36,010 nt of DNA, taken from assembly GCF_004799395.1 (NCBI RefSeq), contig NZ_SSMZ01000339.1, forward strand, positions 1 to 36,010, given 5' to 3'. Below are positions 9,827 through 18,166 of the stretch, piece after piece. The first letter of the stretch is position 1, and each line of letters begins with the position of its first letter. A program made the position numbers and the translations under genes. Origin of the DNA: Phenylobacterium sp. Its GTDB lineage: Bacteria; Pseudomonadota; Alphaproteobacteria; Caulobacterales; Caulobacteraceae. The notes beneath the pieces are model-generated. The model worked only from the letters and a program-made list of their open reading frames with translations. It searched no databases and was not told the DNA's origin.

Positions 9827-10597
9827 ATGGCCTCGAGGCCGAAGATCCTGGGCTGGGGCCCTTACGGCGACTTCAAGGGCTGGCTCCGCGGCCTGGTCAT
9901 CACCGTCGTCGCCGCAACCTTCCTGGCCTTCGCCGGCGCTTTCACCTCCGCCCGCGTCGGCCTGCCCGTGCGTCTGGCCTATTGGCTGGGCCTGATGCTG
10001 GTCGGCTGGCTGTGGGGCGGCTTCATCTCGCGCGCCTTCTTCAACCGCGTCGGCGGGCCGCGGTCGCTCTGGCTGCGGGTGCTCGCCTCCTCTCTGGCGC
10101 TCGCCATCCCCTATTCCGTCGTGGTGGGCGTCACCACGCGGCTGGTCCTGCATGCGAGCTTCGACCAACCCCAGGACCTGATCTACCTGGTCGCCTCGGT
10201 CGTCGCGGTGACCACCGCCATGGTCACCATCAACGTCTTGGTCGCGCGCCAGACTGACGGGCTCACCCAGGCCTCGTCGGAGCCGCCGAAGTTCCTCGAC
10301 CGCCTGCCGCTGAAGCTGCGGGGCGCGGAGGTCTGGGCGGTGGAGGCGGAGGACCACTACTTGCGCCTGCACACCTCCAAGGGCCAGCACCTGATCCTCA
10401 TGCGCCTCAGCGACGCCATCGCCGAGCTGGAGGGCATAGAAGGCGCCCAGGTCCACCGCTCCTGGTGGGTGGCGCGCCAGGCGATCGCGGAGGCCGTGCG
10501 CGGCGACGGGCGCGCGACCCTCACCCTCACCGACGGGGCGGAGGTCCCGGTGAGCCGCACCTATGCGCGGCTCCTGCGGCAGCGGGGCTGGATCTAG
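9827..10597 (+). CDS. Membrane-anchored LytTR-family DNA-binding regulator
   Basis: LytTR proteins bind DNA through a beta-rich domain and usually control envelope, biofilm or virulence genes. This 256-residue protein has a hydrophobic N-terminal half with four likely membrane helices (about 22-42, 50-70, 83-103, 118-140). The LytTR domain follows at about 158-253, with AEDHYLRLHT and VHRSWWV, two hallmarks of the family. It lacks a receiver domain, so the signal is probably sensed in or at the membrane. I chose ATG 9827, which is preceded by GGAG and a plausible promoter; an in-frame start at 9695 would add 44 unlikely residues. It is divergent from the trifunctional polysaccharide enzyme, making that gene a natural candidate target (inference). 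Its TAG stop overlaps the opposing GNAT stop by four bases. Confidence 0.9.
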   Translation: MASRPKILGWGPYGDFKGWLRGLVITVVAATFLAFAGAFTSARVGLPVRLAYWLGLMLVGWLWGGFISRAFFNRVGGPRSLWLRVLASSLALAIPYSVVVGVTTRLVLHASFDQPQDLIYLVASVVAVTTAMVTINVLVARQTDGLTQASSEPPKFLDRLPLKLRGAEVWAVEAEDHYLRLHTSKGQHLILMRLSDAIAELEGIEGAQVHRSWWVARQAIAEAVRGDGRATLTLTDGAEVPVSRTYARLLRQRGWI

Positions 10598-11151
10598 CGG
10601 CCGAGCGCGGCCCGGCGGGCCAGCCACTGCTCGCGGGTCTGACCCCAGGCCTCGACCTTGGTGTCCTCATAGGGCGCGGGCATCTCGACTGGCCCCCACA
10701 GCGTCGAGCCGAGGCGTTTGGCGACGGCCTGCGAGGCAACGTTGGCCGGCTCGATGGTGTGGATCGCCTCGCGCCAGCCCAGCACGTCGAAGACATAGTC
10801 CATGCAGGCCGCCGCGCCCTCGGTGGCGTAGCCCTTGCCCCAGGTCTCGCGCATCAATCCCCAGCCGACCTCGGTCCCGGGCCAGCCTTCCGGCCGCCAG
10901 GGCCCCAGCCGACCCACCCAGCGGCCGCTGGATTTCTCGATCACCGAGAACATGGAGAACCCGCGGACCGACCAGGCGCCGACGACGGAACACAGGCCGC
11001 GCCAGGCGACGGAGCGGGGCTGGGCGCCGCCCAGGTGGCGCATCGTCTCCGCGTCGGAGGCGAATTCGACCCATGGCTCGAAATCCTCCGCCGTGGGGGC
11101 GCGAAGGATGAGGCGATCGGTCTCAATTATTGGCGCTGGCGCAAACGTCAT
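10594..11151 (-). CDS. GNAT-family N-acetyltransferase (RimJ/RimL type)
   Basis: The protein should transfer an acetyl group from acetyl-CoA to an amine; the acceptor cannot be told from sequence. It has 185 residues, normal for the RimJ/RimL-like subgroup. The opening IIETDRLILRAPTAEDFEPW is the classic start of this group. The acetyl-CoA region is EVGWGLMRETWGKGYATEGA, with the R/Q-x-x-G-x-G/A-type loop varied to ETWGKGYA, followed by IEPANVASQAVAKRLG near 135-150. It converges with the LytTR gene, sharing the bases CTAG for both stop codons. Confidence 0.93.
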   Translation of the reverse strand: MTFAPAPIIETDRLILRAPTAEDFEPWVEFASDAETMRHLGGAQPRSVAWRGLCSVVGAWSVRGFSMFSVIEKSSGRWVGRLGPWRPEGWPGTEVGWGLMRETWGKGYATEGAAACMDYVFDVLGWREAIHTIEPANVASQAVAKRLGSTLWGPVEMPAPYEDTKVEAWGQTREQWLARRAALGR

Positions 11152-11272
11152 ATTTCAGGCTCAATGTGACTTCGGGAGAGAGTTCGGTGCGGGGGTTGGG
11201 ACCTTAGCCGTGGGCGCGGCGGTCCGGCCAGCGCCACGTTCGTCGAGGGATCCGCTAGGGGCTGGATCTCTG

Positions 11273-12826
11273 ATGAAGACTGACGACACATCGCAAGACA
11301 CCTACGCTGATGACGTGGGCGCGCCATCGCCGTCGCGCGAGAGGCGTCACGGCTTCGGGGCGCGACACATGCTGTTCGCCGGCGTGGCGGGAGCCTGCGT
11401 CCTGGGCGTGGGCCTCGGCCTATGGGCCCGGCCCGGCCTGGCGGAGCGCCGCGGAGCCGTTCCAGCGGCGCAGCCGGACGCGCCGCCCGCCGATCCGGCG
11501 GCGCACAAGCTGCGGATCGTGCTGGACGATCGTCAGGCGCCGCCCGCCACGCCGACCGACGCATTGACCGCGCCCGCCGGCCCGCCCGGTCCCATCGCGA
11601 CCCCCGTCGCCGCAGCCTTCGCCACACCGCCGCCTTCGCCACAGCCGCAAGTCCCGCCAATCCCTGCGCCGACGCCCGCGGCCGAGACGGCGCCGCTGGT
11701 GCGCGTGCGGACGCCGCCGGCGCAGGCGCCCGCCGCCGCGCCGACCGTAGCCAAACCGACGGCCAGCCTGCCGAGACTGACCCCGATGATGGTCGCGGCG
11801 CTGGCGGAGATGCGTGGCGTGGAAGCGCGCCTCTCAAAGCCGATCGCGCCCCTGGTCCGTCTGCCGCAAGCCAAACCCGCACAGCTCGCCAAAGCCGAAA
11901 CGCCGCCGAAGGCCGCTCCCAAGCCCGCCGCGAAGCCGGCGCACGCCGCGCAACTGGCGAAGGCGGCGGCGGACCGCGCTTCGCAGGCGAAGGCCGCGAA
12001 GCTCGCGGCGGCCAAGGCCGCTCAAGCCCACCGCGTCGAGCTCGCCCAGGCCGCTGCGGCGGAAAGGGCCCAGAAGGCCGAGATCCAGAAAGCCGAGATC
12101 CAGAAAGCTGAGATCCAGAAAGCCGAGATTCAGAAAGCCGAGATCCAGAAGGCGAAGTTCGAAAAGACCAGGGCGGACAGGCTGGAGAAGAAGCGCCTCG
12201 CCAAGGCGCAGCAGGCTGAAACCCTCAAGCTCGCCAAGGCCGAAGCCCGCGGCCGCGCCGAGGCCAAGGCGGAGGCTCGCGCCGAAGCCGTCGCCGAGGC
12301 CCGCGAGGACGCGCGCAAGCAGATCCGGCTGGCCAGCCTCGCCCGCGTGGTGCGCCAGATGCTGCCGCAACACCCGGCCAAGCCGGCGCCGGTCGAGACC
12401 GCCCGCAACGACCGCAGGCACAAGGGCCGCCACGAGGCGGTGGTGGAACAGGCTTCGCTGAAGGCGCGCAGAGCCCCGCAGCACGCCGCGCCCCCGGCGC
12501 GCAGCGCGCCGGCGCCGATCATTCCGCCGCCGCACGCCGCCGGATTAATGAAGGTCTCGACGCGCTGCGCCTCACGCGATCCGGGCGAAGCCCTGGTCTG
12601 CGCCGATCCCAGCCTGGGCGCCGCCGACCGCCAGCTCGTCCGCGCCTATCAGGGCGCCCGCGCCGCCGGCGTGCCCGACGCACAGCTGCAACGCCAGCAG
12701 GAGCGCTGGCTGCAGGCGCGCTCGGCGGCCGCGCGCGAGGCGCCCTGGGCGGTGCACGACGTCTACCTCGCCCGCATCGCCGAGCTGAACAGCCTGGCGC
12801 GAGAGGCGCACGGGGACGGGTTCTAG
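11273..12826 (+). CDS. TolA-like membrane-anchored coiled-coil protein with EIQKA repeats and an LprI-like C-terminus
   Basis: The 517-residue product has a short charged cytosolic head, one membrane helix (about 32-50), a long Pro/Ala-rich stretch (about 60-190), and a Lys/Ala/Glu/Gln-rich segment (about 200-400) expected to form a long periplasmic helix or coiled coil. Residues 267-296 are a pentapeptide tandem repeat (QKAEI five times, then QKAKF). The last 90 residues resemble the lysozyme-inhibitor LprI-like (DUF1311) fold: TRCASRDPGEALVCADPSLG, then LQRQQERWLQAR, although the usual last cysteine is missing. I chose ATG 11273; an in-frame start at 10835 would run antisense through the GNAT gene. 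A role in the envelope is likely from the layout; the exact function is unknown. The composition resembles TolA but there is no TolA C-terminal domain. Confidence 0.8.
   Translation: MKTDDTSQDTYADDVGAPSPSRERRHGFGARHMLFAGVAGACVLGVGLGLWARPGLAERRGAVPAAQPDAPPADPAAHKLRIVLDDRQAPPATPTDALTAPAGPPGPIATPVAAAFATPPPSPQPQVPPIPAPTPAAETAPLVRVRTPPAQAPAAAPTVAKPTASLPRLTPMMVAALAEMRGVEARLSKPIAPLVRLPQAKPAQLAKAETPPKAAPKPAAKPAHAAQLAKAAADRASQAKAAKLAAAKAAQAHRVELAQAAAAERAQKAEIQKAEIQKAEIQKAEIQKAEIQKAKFEKTRADRLEKKRLAKAQQAETLKLAKAEARGRAEAKAEARAEAVAEAREDARKQIRLASLARVVRQMLPQHPAKPAPVETARNDRRHKGRHEAVVEQASLKARRAPQHAAPPARSAPAPIIPPPHAAGLMKVSTRCASRDPGEALVCADPSLGAADRQLVRAYQGARAAGVPDAQLQRQQERWLQARSAAAREAPWAVHDVYLARIAELNSLAREAHGDGF
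12071..12160 (+). repeat. 15-bp coding tandem repeat (QKAEI units)
   Basis: Five consecutive 15-bp units beginning CAGAAAGCCGAGATC (12071-12145) differ at only a few third-codon positions. A sixth, degenerate unit spans 12146-12160. The unit length is a multiple of three, so copy-number change keeps the frame and merely lengthens the helix. Confidence 0.92.
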
Positions 12827-12886
12827 GGCGAAGGCCTCAGGACGGGACGCGGCGTCTCAGCTTGCGCACCTCGCGTGGAATCCATG

Positions 12887-12912
12887 CATCCCCGGATCAG
12901 GCCCCGGGGATG
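12887..12912. repeat. Intergenic palindrome, possible bidirectional terminator
   Basis: A 9-bp perfect stem, CATCCCCGG (12887-12895) with CCGGGGATG (12904-12912), surrounds an 8-base loop between two convergent genes. It lacks a T-run. Hairpins of this kind (CATCCCCGG...CCGGGGATGACG) are, to my knowledge, dispersed through many alphaproteobacterial genomes, so it may be a copy of a repetitive element that also stops transcription from both sides. Confidence 0.5.
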
Positions 12913-12950
12913 ACGAGGAAAGTGAGGGGCGAGCTGAGAAAACGCCGGCC

Positions 12951-13934
<984 letters not shown>

Positions 13935-14064
13935 GCTCTTGCTCCTTCAGGTCTGTTGCGGCGGGTCCGTAGCTCACCGGGAAGCGACCCGCAATGCTGC
14001 GGCGCCGCGTGGGGTCTAAGGAAACCGGCTTGGCAGGCGCGCGTTGGGCTGGTGAAGCTTGACC

Positions 14065-14484
14065 ATGTTCGAGATTGACCCCGCCTTCACCGCCACATCC
14101 CAGGGCCTCGGCGACCTGGCGCTGAGCCACGTCCGCCTGCAGGGCGACGCGCGCTTCCCCTGGATCGTGCTGATCCCGCGGATCGAGGGCGCGCGGGAAC
14201 TGGAAGACCTGGCGGCCGGCGAACGGGACGTGCTGATGGATGAGATCCTGCAGGCTGGCGCCGCGGTGCGCGCCATCGGCGAGGCCCTCGGCCGGCCCGC
14301 GTCGAAGCTCAACGTCGGCCAGCTCGGTAACGTCACACCCCAGCTGCATGTGCACGTGATCGCCCGGCGCAGCGACGACGCGGCCTGGCCCGCGCCCGTC
14401 TGGGGCTTCGGCCCGGCGGAAGCCTATGCGCCCAAGGCCTGGGAAGCCGCCCAGGCGGCGGCCCGGGTCGCGCTGGGGCTCTAG
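14065..14484 (+). CDS. HIT-family (histidine triad) hydrolase
   Basis: HIT proteins hydrolyse nucleotide phosphoesters or phosphoramidates. The 139-residue product starts MFEIDPAFTA and has FPWIVLIPRI at 31-40, GNVTPQLHVHVIARR at 89-102 and WPAPVWGF at 108-115. The triad motif reads Q93-L-H95-V-H97, with Gln in place of the first His; this is my recollection of the usual state in this proteobacterial subgroup rather than a defect. I chose ATG 14065, nine bases after GGTGA; an in-frame TTG two codons earlier is less likely. It diverges from mdh across about 130 bp. The substrate is unknown. Confidence 0.92.
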   Translation: MFEIDPAFTATSQGLGDLALSHVRLQGDARFPWIVLIPRIEGARELEDLAAGERDVLMDEILQAGAAVRAIGEALGRPASKLNVGQLGNVTPQLHVHVIARRSDDAAWPAPVWGFGPAEAYAPKAWEAAQAAARVALGL

Positions 14485-14514
14485 ATGTAGCCGAGGGCCC
14501 TGGTCATTCCCGGT

Positions 14515-15192
14515 CTATGGCGCTGTCCGGCGCAGGGTCACGGTGACGATCTGGTCGCCGCGCGCCAGCTTTCCGGACCAGGTCCCATCGGGGCCTTCGC
14601 GCAAGCTCACTGTGGAGGCAGGCTCGGGGTATTCGGTGAAGCGCAGGGTCAGCTGGGCGCCCTGATGCTGGATCTCGTCGACCAGGCCCGAGGCGTTCAA
14701 GGAACCGGTTCGCCGCACATTGCGCCACACCGCCTCCAGCCGGTCGCGGCGGTCGACGATCTGCAGGACGTAAAAGTCGCCGCGCGGCTCGGCGAGGGTC
14801 CAGCCGCCGTCCAGCGGGCCCTGGAAGCTCTCGGCCGAGGCGAAGGAGGCGCGGATGCGAGCGTCATACGCCAGGTCGCGGATCGCCGGCGGGCCGTCTG
14901 GGGTCCTGCCGAGTTCGTCGATCTGCACCGGGGCGTCCAGCTGCGGGCGCGGCGCGGGAACGTAGGTCTTGGGTTGCGGTCCGACGGGCAGGACGCTCGG
15001 CTCCGGCTCAGGCGCCGTTTTCGGCTGGCCGGCGACGTCGGGCTCGTCCTCGTCGCGCGGCGGCGGGGCGTTGGGGTTCAGGAGCGCGCCGATTGGGTCG
15101 CGCACATGCACGGGCGGGGTGGCGGCCGGCTGGGCCCGCACGGCGGGCGCGACCAGCGCCAACATCGTCAGGGACAGCAAACCGATCCGCAT
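14515..15192 (-). CDS. Secreted proline-rich protein of unknown function
   Basis: I do not recognise a family. The 225-residue product has a signal peptide (MRIGLLSLTMLALVAPAVRAQ, cleavage near residue 20), then a disordered Pro/Asp/Glu-rich stretch to about residue 90. The C-terminal half looks folded and beta-rich: GPLDGGWTLAEPRGDFYVLQ, later LTLRFTEYPE, and the end WSGKLARGDQIVTVTLRR. There are no cysteines. It begins only 7 bp after the CitE-like lyase gene, with AAGGATC as ribosome site, so the two are very likely co-transcribed. A periplasmic or surface role is inferred from the signal peptide only. Confidence 0.85.
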   Translation of the reverse strand: MRIGLLSLTMLALVAPAVRAQPAATPPVHVRDPIGALLNPNAPPPRDEDEPDVAGQPKTAPEPEPSVLPVGPQPKTYVPAPRPQLDAPVQIDELGRTPDGPPAIRDLAYDARIRASFASAESFQGPLDGGWTLAEPRGDFYVLQIVDRRDRLEAVWRNVRRTGSLNASGLVDEIQHQGAQLTLRFTEYPEPASTVSLREGPDGTWSGKLARGDQIVTVTLRRTAP

Positions 15193-15199
15193 CGATCCT

Positions 15200-16075
15200 T
15201 CAGTCCTCGTGCGCGGCGATGGCCAGAGCCACCGCGATCAGCCGGCGCGCCTGCGTCAGGTGCAGACGCTCCACCATACGCCCCTCGACCTTAAGAACAC
15301 CCTTGCCTGCGTTTTCCGGCGAATCGAAGGCCGCCACGACCGTGCGAGCCCAGGCCACGGCGTCAGCCTCCGGCGAGAAGACCCGGTTGGCGATCTCCAG
15401 ATGGGTCGGATGGATCAGGCTCTTGCCGTCGAATCCGAGATCCGACCCTTGCGCGCACTCCCGCTCGAGGCCCTCCAGGTCGGGAATGTCGTTGTAGACC
15501 CCATCCAGGATGGTGATCTCGTGTGCGCGGGCGGCCATCACCGAAAGCGACAGGGCCGCCAGCAGGGGCGCACGATCGACGCCAAGCCGGCAGCGCATCT
15601 CCTTCACCAGGTCGTTGGTTCCGATCACCCAGGCCTCGACGCCCGCGCCGGCGCTGGCGGCGCCGAGGTCGCCGAGCGCGAACACCGCCTGGCAGGTCTC
15701 GATCATCGCCCAGAGCGGGACAGCGGAGGGCCCCAGCGCGGCGCGATAGCTGCCGAGGTCAGCCGGCGAGGCGACTTTCGGGACCAGCACGGCGTCGGGC
15801 CGTGCGTCGCCCGCCGCGGCCAGGTCGTCGGCGCCCCAGGGCGTGTCGAGACCGTTGGCGCGGATCACCAGCTCACGGGTCTCGAAGCCCCCCAGCTTCA
15901 CCGCCTCGCAGGCGAGCACCCGGGCGGCGACCTTGGCCTCGGGCGCCACGGAATCCTCGAGGTCGAGAATCACGACGTCGCAGGGGAGCGTGCGGGCCTT
16001 TTCGATGGCGCGCGCGTTTGAGCCCGGCAGGTAGAGGGCGCTGCGTCGGGGTCGGGCTTGGGCGGACGTCGCCAT
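15200..16075 (-). CDS. HpcH/HpaI aldolase / citrate lyase beta-like protein
   Basis: The 291-residue protein is a TIM-barrel CoA-ester lyase or thioesterase of the CitE/malyl-CoA lyase superfamily. Motifs are RRSALYLPGSNARAIEKA near the start, VVILDLEDSVAPEAK (metal-binding acidic residue), VLVPKV, MIETCQAVF (catalytic/metal Glu), IGTNDLVKEM and GKSLIHPTHLEIANRVF. Candidate reactions are malyl-CoA or citramalyl-CoA cleavage, or malyl-CoA hydrolysis; sequence alone cannot choose. I picked the ATG at 16075, which has AAGGAG close upstream, over an in-frame start 21 codons earlier. It precedes the secreted protein gene by 7 bp and is divergent from the DUF2237 gene. Confidence 0.92.
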   Translation of the reverse strand: MATSAQARPRRSALYLPGSNARAIEKARTLPCDVVILDLEDSVAPEAKVAARVLACEAVKLGGFETRELVIRANGLDTPWGADDLAAAGDARPDAVLVPKVASPADLGSYRAALGPSAVPLWAMIETCQAVFALGDLGAASAGAGVEAWVIGTNDLVKEMRCRLGVDRAPLLAALSLSVMAARAHEITILDGVYNDIPDLEGLERECAQGSDLGFDGKSLIHPTHLEIANRVFSPEADAVAWARTVVAAFDSPENAGKGVLKVEGRMVERLHLTQARRLIAVALAIAAHED

Positions 16076-16128
16076 TTGCGCTCCTTCGCGCATGGATATG
16101 GCCCCGTCATAGCGGTTAGGGTGGGGAC

Positions 16129-16506
16129 ATGACCACACGCTACGATCCGGGCGCGCGCAATGTGCTGGGCGGGGAGCTTAAGCCCTGCTCGACAGACCCC
16201 GTCACCGGCTTCTTCCAGAACGGCTGCTGCGAAACCAGCCACGAAGATGTCGGCATGCACACCGTCTGCGCGGTGATGACAGCCGAGTTCCTGGCCTTCA
16301 GCCGGGCGGCCGGCAACGACCTGTCGACCCCGGTCATGGAGGCCGAGTTCCCCGGGCTGCAGCCCGGCGACCGCTGGTGCCTCTGCGCCCCGCGCTGGAA
16401 GGAGGCCCTCGACGCCGGCGCTGCGCCGAAGATCGTGTTGGAATCCACCCATGAGGAGACGCTGGCGATCGTGCCACTCGGCGTGCTCAAGGACCACGCG
16501 GTCTAG
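16129..16506 (+). CDS. DUF2237 family protein
   Basis: The 125-residue protein matches the DUF2237 family along its length: NVLGGELKPCSTDPVTGFF, then CCETSHEDVGMHTVCAVMT, FSRAAGNDLSTP, FPGLQPGDRWCLCAPRWKEA and a final LKDHAV. Several conserved cysteines (C20, C33, C34, C47 and the CLC pair) suggest metal binding or redox chemistry, but no function is established to my knowledge. There is no signal peptide. A GGTGGGGAC ribosome site precedes the ATG. Confidence 0.92.
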   Translation: MTTRYDPGARNVLGGELKPCSTDPVTGFFQNGCCETSHEDVGMHTVCAVMTAEFLAFSRAAGNDLSTPVMEAEFPGLQPGDRWCLCAPRWKEALDAGAAPKIVLESTHEETLAIVPLGVLKDHAV

Positions 16507-16518
16507 GCGCCCCACGTT

Positions 16519-16552
16519 GCTCCCCATCGGGGGAGCTGTCGGCGAAGCCGAC
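16519..16552. repeat. Two-hairpin intergenic element
   Basis: The 117-bp convergent gap after DUF2237 holds two adjacent hairpins: GCTCCCC/GGGGAGC (16519-16525 with 16530-16536, 4-base loop) and GTCGGC/GCCGAC (16538-16543 with 16547-16552, 3-base loop), followed by TGAAGGG. I recall sequences of this form (CTCCCCATCGGGGGAGCTGTCGGC...) as a common dispersed element in Caulobacterales. It may stop transcription between the convergent genes. Only one full copy is in this window. Confidence 0.55.
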
Positions 16553-16623
16553 TGAAGGGTCCTCCCAGGTTTGAGCGGAAGCTCCGTCCGGCCCTTGGGG
16601 CCGTCTCCCCCGAAGAGGAAGAA

Positions 16624-17160
16624 CTAGGAAAGCGGATACTCCGCCTCCAGCCGATAGTGGGCCTGCTCGCTCCCCAGGAAGCTGGAATAGAGGCCGAAGC
16701 GGTCCACGCGGATCGGCGGCGATCTCAAGAGATTGTTGGCCTGGATCCAGGCGGCGACCTCGGCCGGATCGGCGTGGCGCAGGTAGGCCAGCGTCACATG
16801 CGGGCGATAGGTCCTGGTATCGGGTTTCAAACCGACGCGGCGCGCGGCGCTCTCGCAAGCCTTGGCCAGGCGGGCGAGCGGTTCGCTCGCCTCGACGCCG
16901 GCCCAAAGGACGTGAAGGTCCGGGCCTTCGCCGAACGCGCCCACGCCCGAGAGCGCGATCTCGAAAGGTTGCGCGCGAAGCGTCACCAGCTCGGCGTCAA
17001 GGTCGCGGGCGACGTCCTCGCGGATGTCGCCGAAGAAGCGCAGGGTCACATGCAGCGCCTCCCGCGGGCTCCAGCGTGCGCCCTCGACTCCGCTCTGACG
17101 GCGGGTCAGGACGGCGCCGACCTCATCGGGCAGCGAAAGCGCGGCGAAGAGCCGGATCAT
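16624..17160 (-). CDS. thpR: RNA 2',3'-cyclic phosphodiesterase (LigT/ThpR)
   Basis: The enzyme opens 2',3'-cyclic phosphate ends of RNA; its physiological substrate is uncertain. The 178-residue protein has the family's two H-x-T-x motifs, HVTL at H37 and HVTL at H121, framing the active-site cleft, and the typical opening MIRLFAALSLPDEV. The second motif sits in TYRPHVTLAYLRH, again typical. It converges with DUF2237 and is divergent from the BI-1 family gene. Confidence 0.95.
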   Translation of the reverse strand: MIRLFAALSLPDEVGAVLTRRQSGVEGARWSPREALHVTLRFFGDIREDVARDLDAELVTLRAQPFEIALSGVGAFGEGPDLHVLWAGVEASEPLARLAKACESAARRVGLKPDTRTYRPHVTLAYLRHADPAEVAAWIQANNLLRSPPIRVDRFGLYSSFLGSEQAHYRLEAEYPLS

Positions 17161-17236
17161 GGTGAATGACTACCGCAGGCAAAGGCCTGCGCGAAACGCC
17201 CGCTCAGACCTTAACAAGACCTTGACCAACAAGGCC

Positions 17237-17265
17237 TTGCTTCCGCCTCACGCGGACCCGATATT
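17237..17265 (+). promoter_or_regulatory. Possible promoter of the BI-1 family gene
   Basis: TTGCTT (17237-17242) and GATATT (17260-17265) are 17 bases apart, in the 150-bp divergent gap. Just upstream is a short inverted repeat CCTTG/CAAGG (17220-17224 with 17230-17234) that could be an operator. The -10 match is only four of six. Confidence 0.3.
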
Positions 17266-17310
17266 TGCGGCGCGTCCAATCGTGGGCGCTCAAACAAGGG
17301 TTTTGCTCAA

Positions 17311-18063
17311 ATGAGCGACTTCAACCGCGGCTACGCGCGCCCGATCCCCACGGATCGCGCCGACATGTCGGTGGACGCGGGCCTGCGCAGCTTCATGCTC
17401 GGGGTCTACAATAAGGTGGCCCTGGGCCTCGTGCTCTCGGCGGCGCTGGCCTTCGTGACCGGACAGGTCGCGCCGGTCCAGGCGCTGCTCTATCGCGTCA
17501 CCGTCGACGGCCGTCTGGTCGGCCTGCAGCCGCTGGGCTACGTGATCGCCTTCGCGCCGCTCGCCGTCATGCTGTTCGGCATGGCCGCGGTGCGCAATGC
17601 GACCCCGCGCTCGTCCGGCATCTTCTACTGGACCATCGTCAGCCTGATCGGCGCCTCGCTGGGCGTGCTGACCCTGGTCTACACCGGCGGCTCCATCGCC
17701 CAGACCTTCCTGATCACGGCGACCGCGTTCGGCGCGCTGAGCCTGTTCGGCTACACGACCAAGCGCGACATGACCGGCTTCGGCAGCTTCCTGATGGTGG
17801 GACTGGTGGGCCTGATCATCGCCTCGGTGGTGAACATCTTCCTGCACTCCGGCCCGATGAACTTCATCATCAGCGTGCTGGGCGTGTTCATCTTCGCGGG
17901 CCTGATCGCCTACGACACCCAGCGTCTGAAGATGACCTACTACCAGCTGGGCGGCGACCAGCAGGCGATGGGCGTGGCGACCAACTACGGCGCGCTCAGC
18001 CTCTACATCAACTTCATCAACCTCTTCCAGATGCTGCTCAGCCTGTTCGGCAGCCGCCGCTAA
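17311..18063 (+). CDS. Bax inhibitor-1 / YccA family membrane protein
   Basis: The 250-residue inner-membrane protein has seven hydrophobic segments (from about residue 35 onward) and a short polar N-terminus with the conserved LRSFMLGVYNKVALGL. The C-terminal signature is GLIAYDTQRLKM followed by ALSLYINFINLFQMLLSLFG, which holds the conserved aspartate of the BI-1 pore (in AYDTQ). Bacterial members include E. coli YccA, which interacts with FtsH, and BsYetJ, a pH-gated calcium leak channel; which role applies here is unknown. A strong intrinsic terminator follows, so it is monocistronic. Confidence 0.96.
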   Translation: MSDFNRGYARPIPTDRADMSVDAGLRSFMLGVYNKVALGLVLSAALAFVTGQVAPVQALLYRVTVDGRLVGLQPLGYVIAFAPLAVMLFGMAAVRNATPRSSGIFYWTIVSLIGASLGVLTLVYTGGSIAQTFLITATAFGALSLFGYTTKRDMTGFGSFLMVGLVGLIIASVVNIFLHSGPMNFIISVLGVFIFAGLIAYDTQRLKMTYYQLGGDQQAMGVATNYGALSLYINFINLFQMLLSLFGSRR

Positions 18064-18090
18064 GGCGAAGGCGGAGGCCTGAAGACGACG

Positions 18091-18121
18091 AAGCCCCGGC
18101 GGGAAACCTCCGGGGCTTTTT
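18091..18121 (+). terminator. Rho-independent terminator of the BI-1 family gene
   Basis: A 9-bp stem AAGCCCCGG (18091-18099) with CCGGGGCTT (18110-18118) and a 10-base loop is followed by a T-run (18117-18121). It lies 28 bp after the stop codon and has the textbook form. Confidence 0.9.
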
Positions 18122-18166
18122 CATTGTGCGTCATGCGGAGCCGGCCTCGTTCAGGGACGCTCAGGC

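Noticed and set aside
10835..11272. Longer N-terminus for the EIQKA-repeat protein
   Set aside because: The extension is antisense to the GNAT gene and lacks a ribosome site; the ATG at 11273 leads directly into a normal anchor sequence.
12071..12160. Tandem repeat considered as a CRISPR array
   Set aside because: Units are contiguous without spacers, are in frame, and code for a helical repeat; no cas genes are present.
14357..14364. Missing first histidine of the HIT triad taken as an inactivating change
   Set aside because: The Q-x-H-x-H form appears, from memory, to be normal in this proteobacterial subgroup, and the rest of the protein is intact.
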